Below, piece by piece: positions 45,755 through 57,248 of a stretch of DNA of 64,000 bases. The stretch spans positions 101,750 through 165,749 of the forward strand of contig VZQC01012300.1 of the NCBI GenBank assembly GCA_009823505.1, written 5' to 3'. Position numbers and translations under genes: made by a program. How positions within the stretch are numbered: position 1 is the stretch's first letter; each line of letters opens with the position of its first letter. Source of the DNA: Rhizomys pruinosus. Its lineage: Eukaryota > Chordata > Mammalia > Rodentia > Spalacidae. Under the pieces are notes generated by a model, which was given only the letters and a program-made list of their open reading frames with translations, searched no databases and was not told the origin of the DNA.

Positions 45755-46716
45755 CTCCCTACCCTCCCTCCCTCCCTTCCCTCCCCTCCTTCCTTCCTTC
45801 TTCCTTCCTTCTTCACTTCCTTCCTTTTCCTTCCTTCTTCCGCCCTCCCTCCCTCCCGCCCGCCCTCTTCCTTCCTCTTCCCGAATTCCTGCCTCCCTCC
45901 TTCCTCCCTCCCTCCTTTCCTTCCTCCCCCTCCCTCCTCCCTCTTCTTCTTTCCCATCCCCTCTCCGTTTGCCCTCCCCCATCCTTTTCCCTTCCCGAAT
46001 CCCTCTCTTCCTCCCTCCCCCCTTCCGTCCTTCCTTTCTTCCTCATTCTTCCTCCCTCCTTCCTTCCTTCCTTCTCATTCCTCCTCCCTCCCCCTTCCCT
46101 CCTTCCCTCTCTCCCCCCCCCCCACCTTTACCCCCCCCTCCACTCCCTACCCCTAACAAAGCAACAGCTGTCGAGACATTTTTCTTCCTTCCTCCTCTCT
46201 TCTCCCTCCTGCCCTTCTTCCTTCCCATCCTCCCTCCTTCCTTCCTCCTCCCTTCCCTCTCTCCCTCCTCCCTTCCGGCCTCTCTACCCTCCCTTCCTCC
46301 TTCCTTCCCTCCTCCCGCCCGCCCGCCTTCCTTCCTTCCCTCTCGCTCCTCTCCTTCTCTTCCCTCCCTAGTCCTCTCTCCCTCCCTCCCTTCCTTTCTT
46401 TCCGTATATCTCCTCCCTCCCCATCCCTCCCTCCCTCCCTTCCTCCCCCTCCTCCCACTCCCTCCCCTCTCTCCCTCCCTCCCTCCCTCCCTCCCTCCCT
46501 TCCTCCCTTCCTTCCTTCCTTCCTTCCTTCCTTCCTTCCTTCCTTCCTTCCTTCCTTCCTTCCTTCCTTCCCTCTCTCTTTCCTGACTTTCTTCCCCCAT
46601 TCTCCTCTCTCCCCTCATGCCTTTCCCCCCTCTCCCTCCCCTCATCATTTCCTCCCTCTGTGTCTCATTCCTTCCCTTTTCCTATCTAATTTCCTTCTTC
46701 CTCCTTTCTTTTCCAG
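45755..46716. repeat. Long polypyrimidine tract (CCTT-type)
   Basis: About 960 bp of almost pure C/T on the plus strand, including roughly 70 bp of clean cttc units at 46,500-46,570. The only clear break is about 46,145-46,183 (aacaaagcaacagctgtcgagac). The long frames on both strands here (for example 45706-46371) are Ser/Pro/Leu or Arg/Glu/Gly low-complexity artefacts. Confidence 0.95.
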
Positions 46717-47305
46717 ACAATTTTCCAGTTAGCGAAACAATTTTTAATTAGCAGAAGGCATATTCTGGATCTCCCTGGGAGGGGAGAACAAAACATTTTT
46801 CCTTTAGGAATTTACTGCTGCAAATTTTCCATAGCTGATAAATTACTTCCTTTAGAGTTAGATAGACACAAAAGTGGAGGTTAAAAATGTAAAAATTAGT
46901 TACTCTTCTTTTTAAATTTTTGAACATTTTAATTTTTTTAAATTTTATTTTCATTTTTTAATTTTTATTGAGTGCATTTCATACAACATTTAATCTAATT
47001 TAGACTCATTCCCCCATCCATGCCCACCCCTCATGCCCCCCTGCCTCCCGCCAGAGCTCATGGATTCTGTCATACATGTTAAGTCCTGTCTTGCATCTTA
47101 TTCTCAGTCTTTTATAATCTTTTCAATGCACAAGTTTACTGTTTTGGCCAGTTCTTCAAATAGGTTTTTCTCTCTCTTTTTTTGTTCCCTTTGATTTTAC
47201 ATTATTCCAAAATATGCATATATACACACCACACATAAATCAAAATTACAAAATCTGAAAATAAACTATAGGTTAATTCCAAAACACATTTAGAGATTCA
47301 CATTT

Positions 47306-47451
47306 TTTTTTTTTTTGGTATTTTTGAGACAGGGTCTCCCTTTAGTTCCAGATGGCCTGGAGCTCACTATGTAGACCAGGCTGGCCTTCAACTCACAGAG
47401 ATCTGCCTGCTTCTGCCTCCCGAGTGCTGGGAGTGCCCCACCATGCCTGGC
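47306..47451 (-). mobile_element. B1 SINE inside L1 3'UTR
   Basis: Reversed B1, bracketed by 'gagattcacatttt' (about 47293 and 47452-47465). Confidence 0.95.
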
Positions 47452-47725
47452 GAGATTCACATTTTAACAGTAAAGTTGCATGCAGGTAAAAAGTATAACT
47501 TTACATTATTATTATTTTTATAATATGAATACACATCTTCCACCCATGTATGGTAATTCCAATGTGTGAATACACGTGGTAGGTCAATTCTAGAGCCCAT
47601 TAAGAGACTCGCATTATAATAGCACAGTTGCTTTCAGATACAATGAAATATAATAATAAAGTTGCTCAGTTTGCCTGCCAACTGAGGATTTGGTGTTAGC
47701 ATCCACAAATGAGGGAAACCATTCA

Positions 47726-47727
<2 letters not shown>

Positions 47728-47768
<41 letters not shown>

Positions 47769-47769
47769 C
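47728..47769. repeat. T homopolymer
   Basis: 42 T in a row at the inversion junction of the L1. Confidence 0.95.
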
Positions 47770-47973
47770 TTTTAAAACCATCCGCTGGGGGGGGAATGTA
47801 AAACTGTAAACCACTGGAAAGCAATGTGAGAATCTTAAAAGGACTCAAAATGAGCCTACCACCTGACCCCAGCCATAACACTCCTGGGTAATACCCACAA
47901 GACGCAGCCTATTGCAAAGATACATGCACAGCTAGGTTTATTGCAGCTCTCTTCACAATAATTACTCTTCTTT

Positions 47974-48485
47974 GATAGAGAAAATGTATCCTTCTTTGCT
48001 ATATTCATTTATGGTAATGGTGGATTATAAAACTGGCTCCAATTCCCCACATCTTCTTGGGTCTGCACGAGTCTCAATAGAACTTGGAAATATCTTCCCA
48101 ACAAGTGACAAGAAGAGGTCCTTTGAATTGGGGCTATTCTTGTGTTCTGTTCAGCCAATATAATGTTCTAGAATGTTCCAGCTCCTATCTAAGTCTGCAT
48201 AGACTGTGTGCTTCTGTTGTCATTAAGATTCCTGGCATACAGTTGTGCAACCTACCTGAAGTTAAAGTACATGGGGCAGAGCTGGATCATCACAGATGTC
48301 CTCAGATATTACCAACTGACCACATGGGCCCAGAAGAAACAACTTAAAGCTCTCAAATCTGAAGTGCCTACCTGCTTCCAAGCAAATATACTCATTTTTT
48401 AAATTATAAACATGTTATTAAATTTTGGACTTTATCCTAGAAATTATACAAAGTTGTAAACACACACAAGCAACAACCCACTCAG
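47974..48485. other. No recognisable feature
   Basis: About 500 bp of unique-looking DNA, no motif-bearing frame. Confidence 0.4.
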
Positions 48486-48914
48486 ACCTTGGCATTTTTT
48501 TAAATTTTTATTTATTATATTTTTTTTCATCAATCTAACCCATGTCTCGCCATCATATCCCCCCACCCAAACAGAGATAATGCATTCTGCCAAACAAACA
48601 TGCTTTTCAATCTCTTTCGCAGTCTTTCTCAATATTCCTCCAATGTAAGTTTGACTGTTTTTGAGCGAGTTCACTGTTTCAGTCAGTTCTTTGAGTCAAT
48701 CCTTTCTGTTGTTGTTGTTTCAATATGCATCACTCCAACCACTGTTGGACAAGCTCAAGTTGGCCATGCAAAAAAAATACTTATCACTAGGTAATTGGCA
48801 CTAGCAGCCACAGATTAGGGATACATTCCTCGTTTGTTTTCTGGGACTGTGTTTACTTACAAGCAGCATGATGTCCATTTCCACTGCAAAGCTTATGAAT
48901 GTCATCTTACTTTT

Positions 48915-49055
48915 TTTCTTTTTTCTTTTTTTGTTTTTTTTTTTTTTTGGTCTGTTTGAGACAAGGGTCTCCCTGTGACCCCAGCTGGTCCTGGAACTCA
49001 CGCTGTAGACAGGCTGGGCCTGCACTCACAAAGAACCGCCTGCCGCTGCCGGTGA
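48915..49055 (-). mobile_element. B1 SINE inside L1
   Basis: 'gagacaagggtctccctgtgacccc' to 'gccgctgccgg'; truncated at the RNA 5' side. Confidence 0.85.
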
Positions 49056-49477
49056 TCTTTCTTTACTGCAGAATTACATTGTGTAGATGTAACCACATTT
49101 TTCTCTCTCCACTCATCATTGTAGGGCATTGGGGTGGTTCAGTCGCTCTTGCTCCTGTGAAGAAGCTGAAATAAACAGGCCATGCATGTGTCTCTGACTG
49201 TGGTGAGTACTTCTGGGTACATGCCTAGGAGTGGTATGGCTGGTTTTTTTTTTTGGGTGGCAGTTCATCCAAGTCTTCCAATGGTTCTCCACACGAGTTC
49301 CATAGTGGCACATGAGTTTACATTCCCAACCAGCGAGGTTGGGGGGGGGATGATGTTTCGCTTTCCTCCTTCCCTTTCTCCCACCTCCCAAATACGCCTC
49401 TCCAGTCACTTGGTATCATGTTGTTTTCTTTATTGATCCAAGCCAGTTCTTATTGGAGTAAGATGATATCTTAAAGT

Positions 49478-49478
<1 letters not shown>

Positions 49479-49515
<37 letters not shown>
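49479..49515. repeat. T homopolymer
   Basis: 37 T in a row inside the L1. Confidence 0.95.
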
Positions 49516-49516
<1 letters not shown>

Positions 49517-49683
49517 ATTGAACACTTCTTAAGGTGGTTTCTCAGCCATCTCTAATGCATCACTTGTGAATCTTGTGTTCACTCTTTGCTCCATCTATGG
49601 AGTGGTGTCATTGTTTTTCTTTCTTCTTTGTTTTTTTTGAGTAGTTTATATATTCGAAATCAATGCTTTGTCAGGATGTTTCT

Positions 49684-49935
49684 CGCATGAAGGTTTCCTG
49701 TCCTATATGGCTATACGCTCGTCGAGCCCGTTATCGGATTCGCGAAGTCTTGCTTCACGTAACTGGGCAGACTTTCCGTTCGTGGATGCCATGGCTCAGG
49801 CTTCTTTTTGTTCGTGCTTTCTTATAATAGTCGGTGTCTTGATTCAGCTGATCTCTGCTTATGTGGCATAATGCACCTTGTTCGATTCATCGCGTCAGCT
49901 CCTCCCACTCTGTGGGAGTTTCTCGTCAATTTCGT
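49684..49935. other. CpG-rich patch of unknown origin within L1
   Basis: About 18 CpG in 250 bp, against near absence around it. Flanks read as L1 ORF2 in antisense (caatgctttgtcagg to the left, gattgttttctttgtgtacagaag to the right), but about 190 bp in between (roughly 49,705-49,895) does not. One plus-strand frame (49668-49871) runs through most of it, with no known motif. Confidence 0.6.
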
Positions 49936-51504
49936 TCTTGATTGTTTTCTTTGTGTACAGAAGCTTTTTGAAGTTAATGAGTTTCCCATTTGGTCAATTG
50001 TCAACCTTAATTCTGTGCACAGCTGCTGTCTGATTTGGGAAGTCTTTTCTATGCCTATGTCTTGTAGGTCTGCTGCCAACTTTTTCTCTATATCGCAGCT
50101 TCAGAGTTTTGGGTTTCAACGTTGAGGTCTTTGAGCCATCTGGAGTTGAATTTTGTATAAGGTGAGAGGTAGGGGGTTTGTAATTTCATCTTCTACAAGT
50201 GGTGATCCCATTTGCCAACACCGACTTGCTGAAGATGCTGTCCTTCCTTCATTGTGGGGCTTCTTGGCCCCCTTGTCAATATGAGATGGCTGAATTGTAT
50301 GAATGTGCTCAGGTTTGGATATCAGTTTTGTTCCATGGTCAACCAGGACCAATGTTTTTGTGCCAGTACCAGGATGTGTTTATAACTATAGCCCTGTAGT
50401 ATATTTTGATGTCTGGTATATAAATCCCCCCCTGTGTAGCTCTTTTTCAATCAGGTTGCTTTGGCTATTCAGGGCTTTTGTTTTTCCAAATGAATTGAAG
50501 AAGGACTTTTTTTTCAAGCTGTTGAAGAAACTCTTGGGGGTTTGGATTGGGATTGCATTAAATCTATACAAGAGTTTTGGTAAATGGATTTTTTAAAATG
50601 GTTAATTTTCCAATCCATGAGCAGGGGGAGGTCTTTTCCATCTTCTGATGTCTTCTTCAATGTCTTTCTTAAAGGGTTTAAAATTTTTTTTGTAAGATCT
50701 TTGGTTCTTTTGGTGTCTTGGTTAGGTTTGTTCCTAGGTATTTTATTGTTTTTGAGGCTATTGTGAGTGGGAAGGTCTCTTTGAATTCTTTCTCCAGTTG
50801 CTTGTTCTTGATGTAAAGAAAGGCCATTGATTTTTTTTTAGGTTAATTTTGTATCCTGCCACTTTGCTGAAGCTGTTAATCGTTTCTAGGAGTTTTCTGG
50901 TGGAGTTTTTAGCATCCCTTAAGTAAACAATCATATCATCAGAAAATAGGGATAGCTTGACTTCCTCTTTTCCAATTAGTACTCCTTTAATTTCCTTTTC
51001 TTGCCTTATTACTCTAGCAAGTGTTTCAAGCACTCTATTGAAGAGGAGTGGTGACTGGGGGCAGCCTTGCCAAGTTCCTACCTTTAAAGGGAATTTTTCC
51101 GTCATTTCCCCATTTAGGATGATATTGGCTGTGGGTTTCCTGTATATGGCTTTGATTACATTGAGGAATGATCCCTCCAACCCAATTCCCTCTAGGGCTT
51201 TAAGCATGAAGGGATGCTGGATTTTGTCAAAGGCTTTTTCAGCATCAATTGACATGATGGTGTGGTTTTTGTCTTTCATTCCATTTATGTGCTTGATAAT
51301 ATTTATTGATTTTCATATGTTGTACCATCCCCACATCTCTGGTATGATTCCAACTTGGTCACGACAGATGATTTTCTTGATGTGGGTCTGTACGCTGTTT
51401 GCAAGTATTTTATTGAGAATTTTTGCATCTGTGTTCATTAATGAGATGGGTCTATAGTTTTCATTTTTGGTTGTATCTCTGCCTGGTTTTGGTATTAGGG
51501 TGAT

Positions 51505-51775
51505 GATGGGGGGGTGGGGGGTGGGGGGTGCTCTTTAGCCCATGCCCCAGTACCTTCACTTCAGCTGATCTCCCGAGATCTCTGATCTCAAGACTCACAC
51601 AACTCTACCTTTTATACCAGCTGGGAGGATAACTCGGCCCCCACAGTCACAAAAGCCAATTAAACCAAAGACAACTGGATTAAAGGATTAACTAGATCAG
51701 CCTTGCTGAAGCACCCCGCTCCTACCTACCTACCTGCGCTTGCTTCAGCTGGTCTTGGGAGATCTCAGATGGCAT
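51505..51775 (-). repeat. L1 5'UTR-like monomer sequence
   Basis: Two related blocks ('cttcagctgatctcccgagatctc' near 51560 and 'cttcagctggtcttgggagatctc' near 51740) bracket a GC-rich stretch. 'tttagcccatgccccagtacc' matches the L1 5'UTR at 14,980. ORF1 and endonuclease are absent between this and ORF2. Confidence 0.6.
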
Positions 51776-51947
51776 ATTTTAATATGGTAGGAAACTGGAG
51801 TGTAATTTTGAAAATGAAGACCCATGATTCTAATAGGTACAATCCAGTACTTCAAACATAGATGTTACACAAGATATAATTTAACCATCCATCAAAACAA
51901 AAGTTTTTCAGTTATTACATAAGCTGAAATATGCAATGATTACAGAT
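51776..51947. other. Short unique-looking spacer
   Basis: No feature seen. Confidence 0.4.
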
Positions 51948-51962
51948 GCTTTTACAATAATT

Positions 51963-52218
51963 TTTTTTAATTTTTTTTATTTAGTTTTATTTATTTCCGT
52001 ATGTGTATGAATGTACTGTCTGCATGCAGGTCTGTGCACCCGTGTCATGCAATGCCGCGGAGGTCAGAAGAGGGTCTCGGATTCCCCTGGAACTGGAGTT
52101 CTCCTGGAATTGGAGTTTCAGACGGTTTTCGGCCGCCATGTGGGTGCTGGGGATCGAACCCGGGTCCTCTGCAAGAGCGGTCGCCGCTCCCAACCGCTAG
52201 GCCATCTCTCCAGCCCCC
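51963..52218 (-). mobile_element. B2 SINE, long form
   Basis: Complete, with retained CpGs. The exact duplication 'gcttttacaataatt' lies at 51948-51962 and 52219-52233. Confidence 0.97.
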
Positions 52219-52233
52219 GCTTTTACAATAATT

Positions 52234-53502
52234 TAAGAAGACTAAGTGATGTAATGATTAAATTCTTCAATGAGTACTACGCAATGGCAGTCAAATTTAC
52301 AGTAGGAATCATTCAGCTTTAATAATATTGCAAAGAAATAGCTATCTTAAGTTGTGAAAGCTTACACAGTTACTTCCTTAGTTTCTGGGGGATTTTCAAC
52401 ACTAAATGAACATGTGATACAAGACAGGAAATACAGCATTGCATGACTTGAGACATAAAGTTAGAAGCGTACCAAGTATGCTTTTGGCACAGAAGCCAGG
52501 AACATCTGTCAACTCTCTGAAGAAAAATATGTATCTCAAGACAAAAATATATGAGGAATTAATATATACTTAATTTAAATGGTCTTGCATGGAAAAATGT
52601 TTCTCTTAACTTATATATGTTCTATAAGTCAATCTGTGCTCTAAAACCAAAGGAGTTAGCTGGTATGATGGCACATTGCTTGGGGCATAGAGTCAGAAGG
52701 TTCGTGGGTTCAAGTTGAGGTTAATCTGCGCTTAAATGAGCTCCTGTCTAAAAAAAACAGTCAAGTTCAGCAATAGATTGTGCAGTGTGTAAACCCCAAA
52801 GCATACATCATCTGCCACTTTTGGAAAGTGTCTTACCAAATGATGTGTCTAGGAGTAGCGAATGAAAGTTTTGAAACTGCATCTTATCCTTCAACACTAT
52901 GAGAAAAAACATCAATTTCTCCAAAATAAGTAGTGAGTAACAATACAATTCCAGTCATAACACAATTAAATTGAACTGTGTTGAAAGTGTGTATGTAATT
53001 GACAAGGTTGTCCATAAATTAACAACAAAGGTAGAATGAGGAAAGACATGTTCTACAAAGGGACAAGCTGAATAGAAAAAAGAAGCCATTCATATGTAGA
53101 AGAATGACAAAAGTTAGGGGCATCTGAGAGAGTCATTTGAAAGCTTTTTTTCCCCCAAACAAGAGTAGTAAAAATTCATACCATCATTGACCTGGCTTAA
53201 AACTGTAAGCCCTAGCAAGACAAAGATTTTCATGCACACATACTGCAGACAGAAGAAAAGTTATTTGGAAAGAATTCCTATCGTCAATGACATAACTGAG
53301 GCACAGGTTAAGACAGAAGCTGCAGAACCCTTTTTCACAGCTTTGGACTCACCTGCATTGAAAACACTGTCTTCATCTGAGTAACTAGATACTTCCTTGG
53401 ACGCAGTTCATATGGAAAATAACCACAAAGAAGATCACTGTCTTCATGATAACAATAAGTCACTTGTCAAATTAAAATGCTGACTGCCTATATCCTTTGT
53501 AG
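52234..53502. other. Unique-looking DNA upstream of V2R relic
   Basis: Contains a diverged B1-like piece at about 52660-52765 (ggagttagctggtatgatggcaca … ctcctgtctaaaaaaaa). I searched by eye for further V2R exons here and found none. The frame 53187-53384 has no motif. Confidence 0.45.
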
Positions 53503-54372
53503 ATACACAGGAAGATATCCAGCGTCCAATTCAAGGGTGCCCCCAACAGTAACAGAAACCACTGGCTCCCCAAACAAGTGACCTTCTTGGCCTTTGACGA
53601 TTATTTGGGGATGGCTCTTGCCTGTGCTTATCTCTCATCACAGCTGCGGTTTAGGGCATCTTTGTCAGACACCAAGACACAGGCATTTGAAGGCAAATAA
53701 CTGGACTCTAAGGAACATCTTGCTCACTTCCCTCCTCCTCTGCTTCCTCTGTTCCTTATTCTCCATCATCCTCCCCAACCCAGCTACCTGTACCCTTCAG
53801 CAAATAACATTCGGACTTGTCATTTACATTGACAATTTCCATTTTCAGTGTTCAGTGAAAAGCTATTAGTGTATTCCTGGCATTTAAAGTTATGAAGCCA
53901 GGAAGAACAATGAGGCAGTGGCTGGAATCAGGAGCCTCGATCCTGCCATTCACATCTGCTCCATGATCTAACTTGCTTTCCATGTGGTATTTCTGGGAAA
54001 CACACCATCACTTATGGCTGAATAACCTGACGTTGGTCATTATGTCTAACAAGAGTTCATCTGTTGCCTTCTACTGTGCCTTCCGACACCTGGCTGCTCT
54101 GGCCTCAGTGAGCTACACTGTGTTTCTCCTGGCCAGAAATATGCCAGTCACATTCTGTGAAGTCAAGTTCCTGACATTTAGCATGTGGTGTTCTGCACTG
54201 TCTGGGTCACCTTCCTCTCTTGCCACTGCAGCAGCCAAGGGAAGATCATGGTGGCTGTGGCCATCTCCATCTTGGCTGCCAGTGCAGGGCTTTGTTCCCC
54301 GGTGCTGCATTATTCTCATAAGAGCGAATAAGAACAATTTGCATGGATTAAACAGAAGATGTATTAGAATGG
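53503..54372 (+). pseudogene. V2R vomeronasal receptor pseudogene, 7TM terminal exon
   Basis: V2Rs are family C GPCRs that bind pheromones in vomeronasal neurons. Their last exon encodes the end of the Cys-rich linker and all seven membrane spans. Here a good acceptor (tatatcctttgtag, AG at 53501-53502) opens the exon. In order, in shifting frames: 'NHWLPKQVTFLAFDDYLGMALAC' region (53550-53620), 'KANNWTLRNILLTSLLLCFLCSL' (TM2), 'PATCTLQQITFG' (TM3 start), 'AFKVMKPGRTMRQWL' (53880), 'VAFYCAFRHLAALASVSYT' (TM5), 'ARNMPVTFCEVKFLTFSM' (TM6 start), a frame change, and 'CCIILIRANKNNLHG' after TM7. About 870 bp, near the usual exon length, with at least three frameshifts and an in-frame stop. No other exon is in view. 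A relative such as a CaSR/GPRC6A gene is less likely because KANN…LCFLCS and LARN.P.TF are V2R hallmarks. Confidence 0.85.
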
Positions 54373-54379
54373 TCATTTT

Positions 54380-54591
54380 TTAAAATTGTGTATGTGTATG
54401 AATGTACTGTCTGCATGTAGGTTTGTGCACTCGTGTCGTGCAATGCTGTGGAGGTCAGAAGAGGGAGTCAGATTCCCCTGGAGCTGGAGTTAAAGATGGT
54501 TCTCAGTCGCCATGTGGGTGCTGGGGATTGAGCCCAGATCCTCTGCAAGAGCAGTCGGTGCTCTTAACCTCTAGGCCATCTCTCCAGCCCC
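54380..54591 (-). mobile_element. B2 SINE just after V2R exon
   Basis: Full copy; exact duplication 'tagaatggtcatttt' at 54365-54379 and 54592-54606. It landed at the very end of the V2R reading region. Confidence 0.97.
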
Positions 54592-54606
54592 TAGAATGGT
54601 CATTTT

Positions 54607-55004
54607 GATGAATTATCTCCCTGAGTACATCTCATACTTATAAGAATTCAAATTAAAAAGACAATTTAATCTTGGATCTGGATGGAATAGAGTCTTAAAC
54701 TTCTATGCCTATCTGTCAGACATTCCTTCTTTTTATGAATTACGTATTTATACAAAAACTAGCACAGCAACTCATTGAGTCTTACACATATCTTCAGAAT
54801 AGAAGCAAATGTTCACTTTGAATTAATTTCTGCATTTTACCCAGCAACTTGGAAGCATCATAAATATTCAAAATCTGATGTCTAAATTACGCATGTGATA
54901 AATGTTTTTTCTCTGCATATTTTACTTTTGGAGACTTCTAATATTTAATTATCAGCTTCATATTGCTAATATATTTGATAACATAGTTTACATTTTTCTT
55001 TCTA
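54607..55004. other. AT-rich DNA, nothing recognised
   Basis: About 400 bp without a repeat or gene signature. Confidence 0.4.
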
Positions 55005-55690
55005 AAAATATATTCTTATTGACTTTTTGTGTATTTCATTCTCTGTATCTTTGTCCTTTTATACCTCCTTCCCCTTCATCACCTTCCCATAACCCACTCC
55101 TTCCCCCCACCAGATTTCATGCATTCTGTCATTTATGTTAAGGCCTGTCAAGTCATCTTGACATCCCTCAGTGCAAGTTCATCCACTAGGGTCTAGTCAG
55201 CCTATCTAGGGTTACTCATTTAAAGAAGATCTTACCTATCTGACACTTTTTTATTTGCTAGCCTATGGTGTCTGGGAGATGCTAAGTCTATGGAAACTCC
55301 TAACACATGTGTGCACATATATACTTTAGGAAGAGTCAGCAGATAGGTTTCCATATGGCCTTTTCAAAAGCCTTTAGTGTTAGCTATCCTTCCCCATTTT
55401 TTCTCCTCTACCCTTCCTTCCCATCCTTTACCAATTAAAACTTCCTGTTCCATTTTTCTCTTCCCTTTCCTTCTGTCCGTATTCTATCCCCCTTCCCTGA
55501 AATTCTCCCCTCTCTATGGCCCATTACTAGATTCCTGACTTCTACAAGTACTCCAATTTAAACACATATATCTAAAGACTCAAAGCTAGTGTCCAAAACT
55601 AAGAGAACATGCAGTATTTCTTTTTCTAGGTTTGAGTTACTTCACTAAGAATGATTGTTTCCAGCTCCATCCTAAATACTCATTCTTTAA
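55005..55690 (-). mobile_element. L1 3'UTR, old
   Basis: T/C-rich antisense 3'UTR ('ccccccaccagatttcatgcattctgtc', parallel to 47,035 and 62,485) ending 'ttgagttacttcactaagaatgattgtttccagctcc', the ORF2 end in reverse. Confidence 0.75.
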
Positions 55691-55884
55691 TGCTACTAAG
55701 ATGTGCTGAGCAAGAAAAATGGGATGTGAGGGAACTCAGGGAAAAATGAATCTGCTGAACATGAGGAATGATTTTTCTCTTCTTTGTGGAATCAGGGGAC
55801 ACTACAGGCTAGCCTACCAGAGGGGCCATCAGAAAAAATAAATGAATAAGCTAACTTTTGCATACCTCTGGATTTTATCTTATA

Positions 55885-55990
55885 GGCAGAGTCTCCCTGT
55901 AGCCACAACTGGCCTGGAACTCGCTATATAGACCCTCTTCCCCTGCCTACATTGCACTGGGATTAAAGGTATGCACCACCACACCCAGTA
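55885..55990 (-). mobile_element. B1 SINE, diverged
   Basis: 'ggcagagtctccctgtagcc' to 'gcaccaccacacccagta'. Confidence 0.85.
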
Positions 55991-56042
55991 CCTTTGGATT
56001 CTTTGATGGTGATGTATTGCTATAGTAGCAGGTATGGGTTTC

Positions 56043-56269
56043 TTTTTTTAAATTTTTTAATTTATTTTTTATGTGTATGAATGTACTGTCTGCATGTAGG
56101 TTGGTGCACCCATGTTGTGCAATGCTGCGGAGGTCAGAAGAGGGGGTTGGATTCCCCTGGAACTGGAGTCAAAGATGGTTCTCAGCCACCATGTGGGTGC
56201 TGGGGACCAAACCCAGGTCCTCCGCAAGAGCAGTCGGCGTTCCCACCACTAGGCCATCTCTCCAGCCCT
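56043..56269 (-). mobile_element. B2 SINE
   Basis: Exact duplication 'gcaggtatgggtttc' at 56028-56042 and 56270-56284. Confidence 0.97.
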
Positions 56270-56439
56270 GCAGGTATGGGTTTCAAAGTCATCTTTTGGT
56301 ATCTATATGACATTGTTGTCAGGGCTCCTTATGGATATCAAATTCTATAGATGCTTAAGTCCTTTATATAAAACTAAATAGTATTTACATATAAATCATG
56401 AAGTACCTTAAATTACCTCCAATTTATTGGCAAATACTA

Positions 56440-56845
56440 TATATTAGTCTGTTTTCTGGTGGTATTATGTAATGCCCAAGCCTGGATAACTTACAAAGAA
56501 AAGAAGCTTATTTAAGTCACAGTATAGAAGATTCAAATGTCAAACACATGGTGCTGTCTCTGGTGAAGCTTTTGTGGAAGATAGCATCCCAGTGGGAGTG
56601 TGTATGAAAGGGGGACATCACTTGGTGAAGCAAGAACCAGTCAGCAGGAGGGCCAGTCTTTCTTCTTTATAAAACCTTCTACTGGCCTTAATACCTTCTG
56701 AGGGCAGCATGTCTTGATGTCCTCCTGCTTGGCCTCATCTCTTAAAGGTCTTTCCACCTCTTCACACCACCACCACATTGGAGACCAAGCTTCTAACACC
56801 AGACACTGTGTGGAGCTGACCATCTCCAAATCATAGCAGATACGT
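56440..56845 (-). mobile_element. MaLR LTR, MST/MLT-like, old
   Basis: Reversed 3' end 'ttagtctgttttctggtgg … ggataacttacaaagaaaagaagcttattta', with 'tggtgaagc' and 'cttctttataaaacc' in the middle. Confidence 0.6.
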
Positions 56846-57199
56846 AATGCAGTGGGAAACACTACAAACTGTTGTATTGCTTAGGAGAACTGATAAGGAG
56901 CTGGAATCCATGCAACCCAAGGATATAAAGGGCCAGTGGTACTTTACAAATATTATATAGCACCGGGGTTGTTTTATGAAATAAAACATTTGAATGGATG
57001 GAGGCTGGAGTGCTGGTAGAGGGAAGACTCTCAGCATGTGGTGGGTGGCAGGTGGCACAGTGAGGAGCCCTCAGCTGTTGCATATAGAAGCCCTGTTCCA
57101 TCTCAATGAACAGTATCTTCAGAGCTTGAAAGATGAGGGTCTGTCAGCAGACTCAGATCTTGGGGTATTCTTTGCCAGGGCCTGCAGCTTACCTCGGTG
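56846..57199. other. No recognisable feature
   Basis: Unique-looking. The minus frames 56831-57101 and plus frame 56994-57209 overlap and show no motif. Confidence 0.4.
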
Positions 57200-57248
57200 T
57201 GCTGGTTAGTTTTTGTTAACTGGCATAAATCTAGATGTACCTGGGAAG

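Larger units (their letters stand above)
46912..47961 (-). mobile_element. L1 with 5' inversion, flanked by 12-bp duplication
   Basis: 46912 to about 47725 is L1 3'UTR and ORF2 end in antisense (ends 'gcatccacaaatgagggaaacc'). After a T run, about 47775-47961 is upstream ORF2 in sense (ctgggggggg-aatgtaaaactgtaaacc … gtttattgcagctctcttcac). 'ttactcttcttt' lies at 46900-46911 and 47962-47973. This is a twin-primed insertion in the minus orientation. A B1 sits inside. Confidence 0.8.
48490..51504 (-). pseudogene. L1 3'UTR and ORF2, broken
   Basis: 3'UTR at 48490-49130 (split by a B1), then ORF2 from its C-terminal part to the reverse transcriptase. The frame 51279-50758 has '[16 protein letters not shown]', '[13 protein letters not shown]' and the catalytic box 'FSDDMIVYL' (FADD in active L1). 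The endonuclease and ORF1 are missing, and 5'UTR-like sequence follows at once. At 49,684-49,935 the text leaves the L1 pattern; see findings. Confidence 0.85.

Noticed and set aside
45545..46648. Long open frames on both strands (up to 221 codons)
   Set aside because: Pure low-complexity translation of the C/T tract (Ser/Pro/Leu one way, Arg/Glu/Gly the other).
49668..49871. 67-codon frame across the CpG-rich patch
   Set aside because: As a gene: it begins in L1 sequence and shows no motif. The patch itself is kept as a finding.
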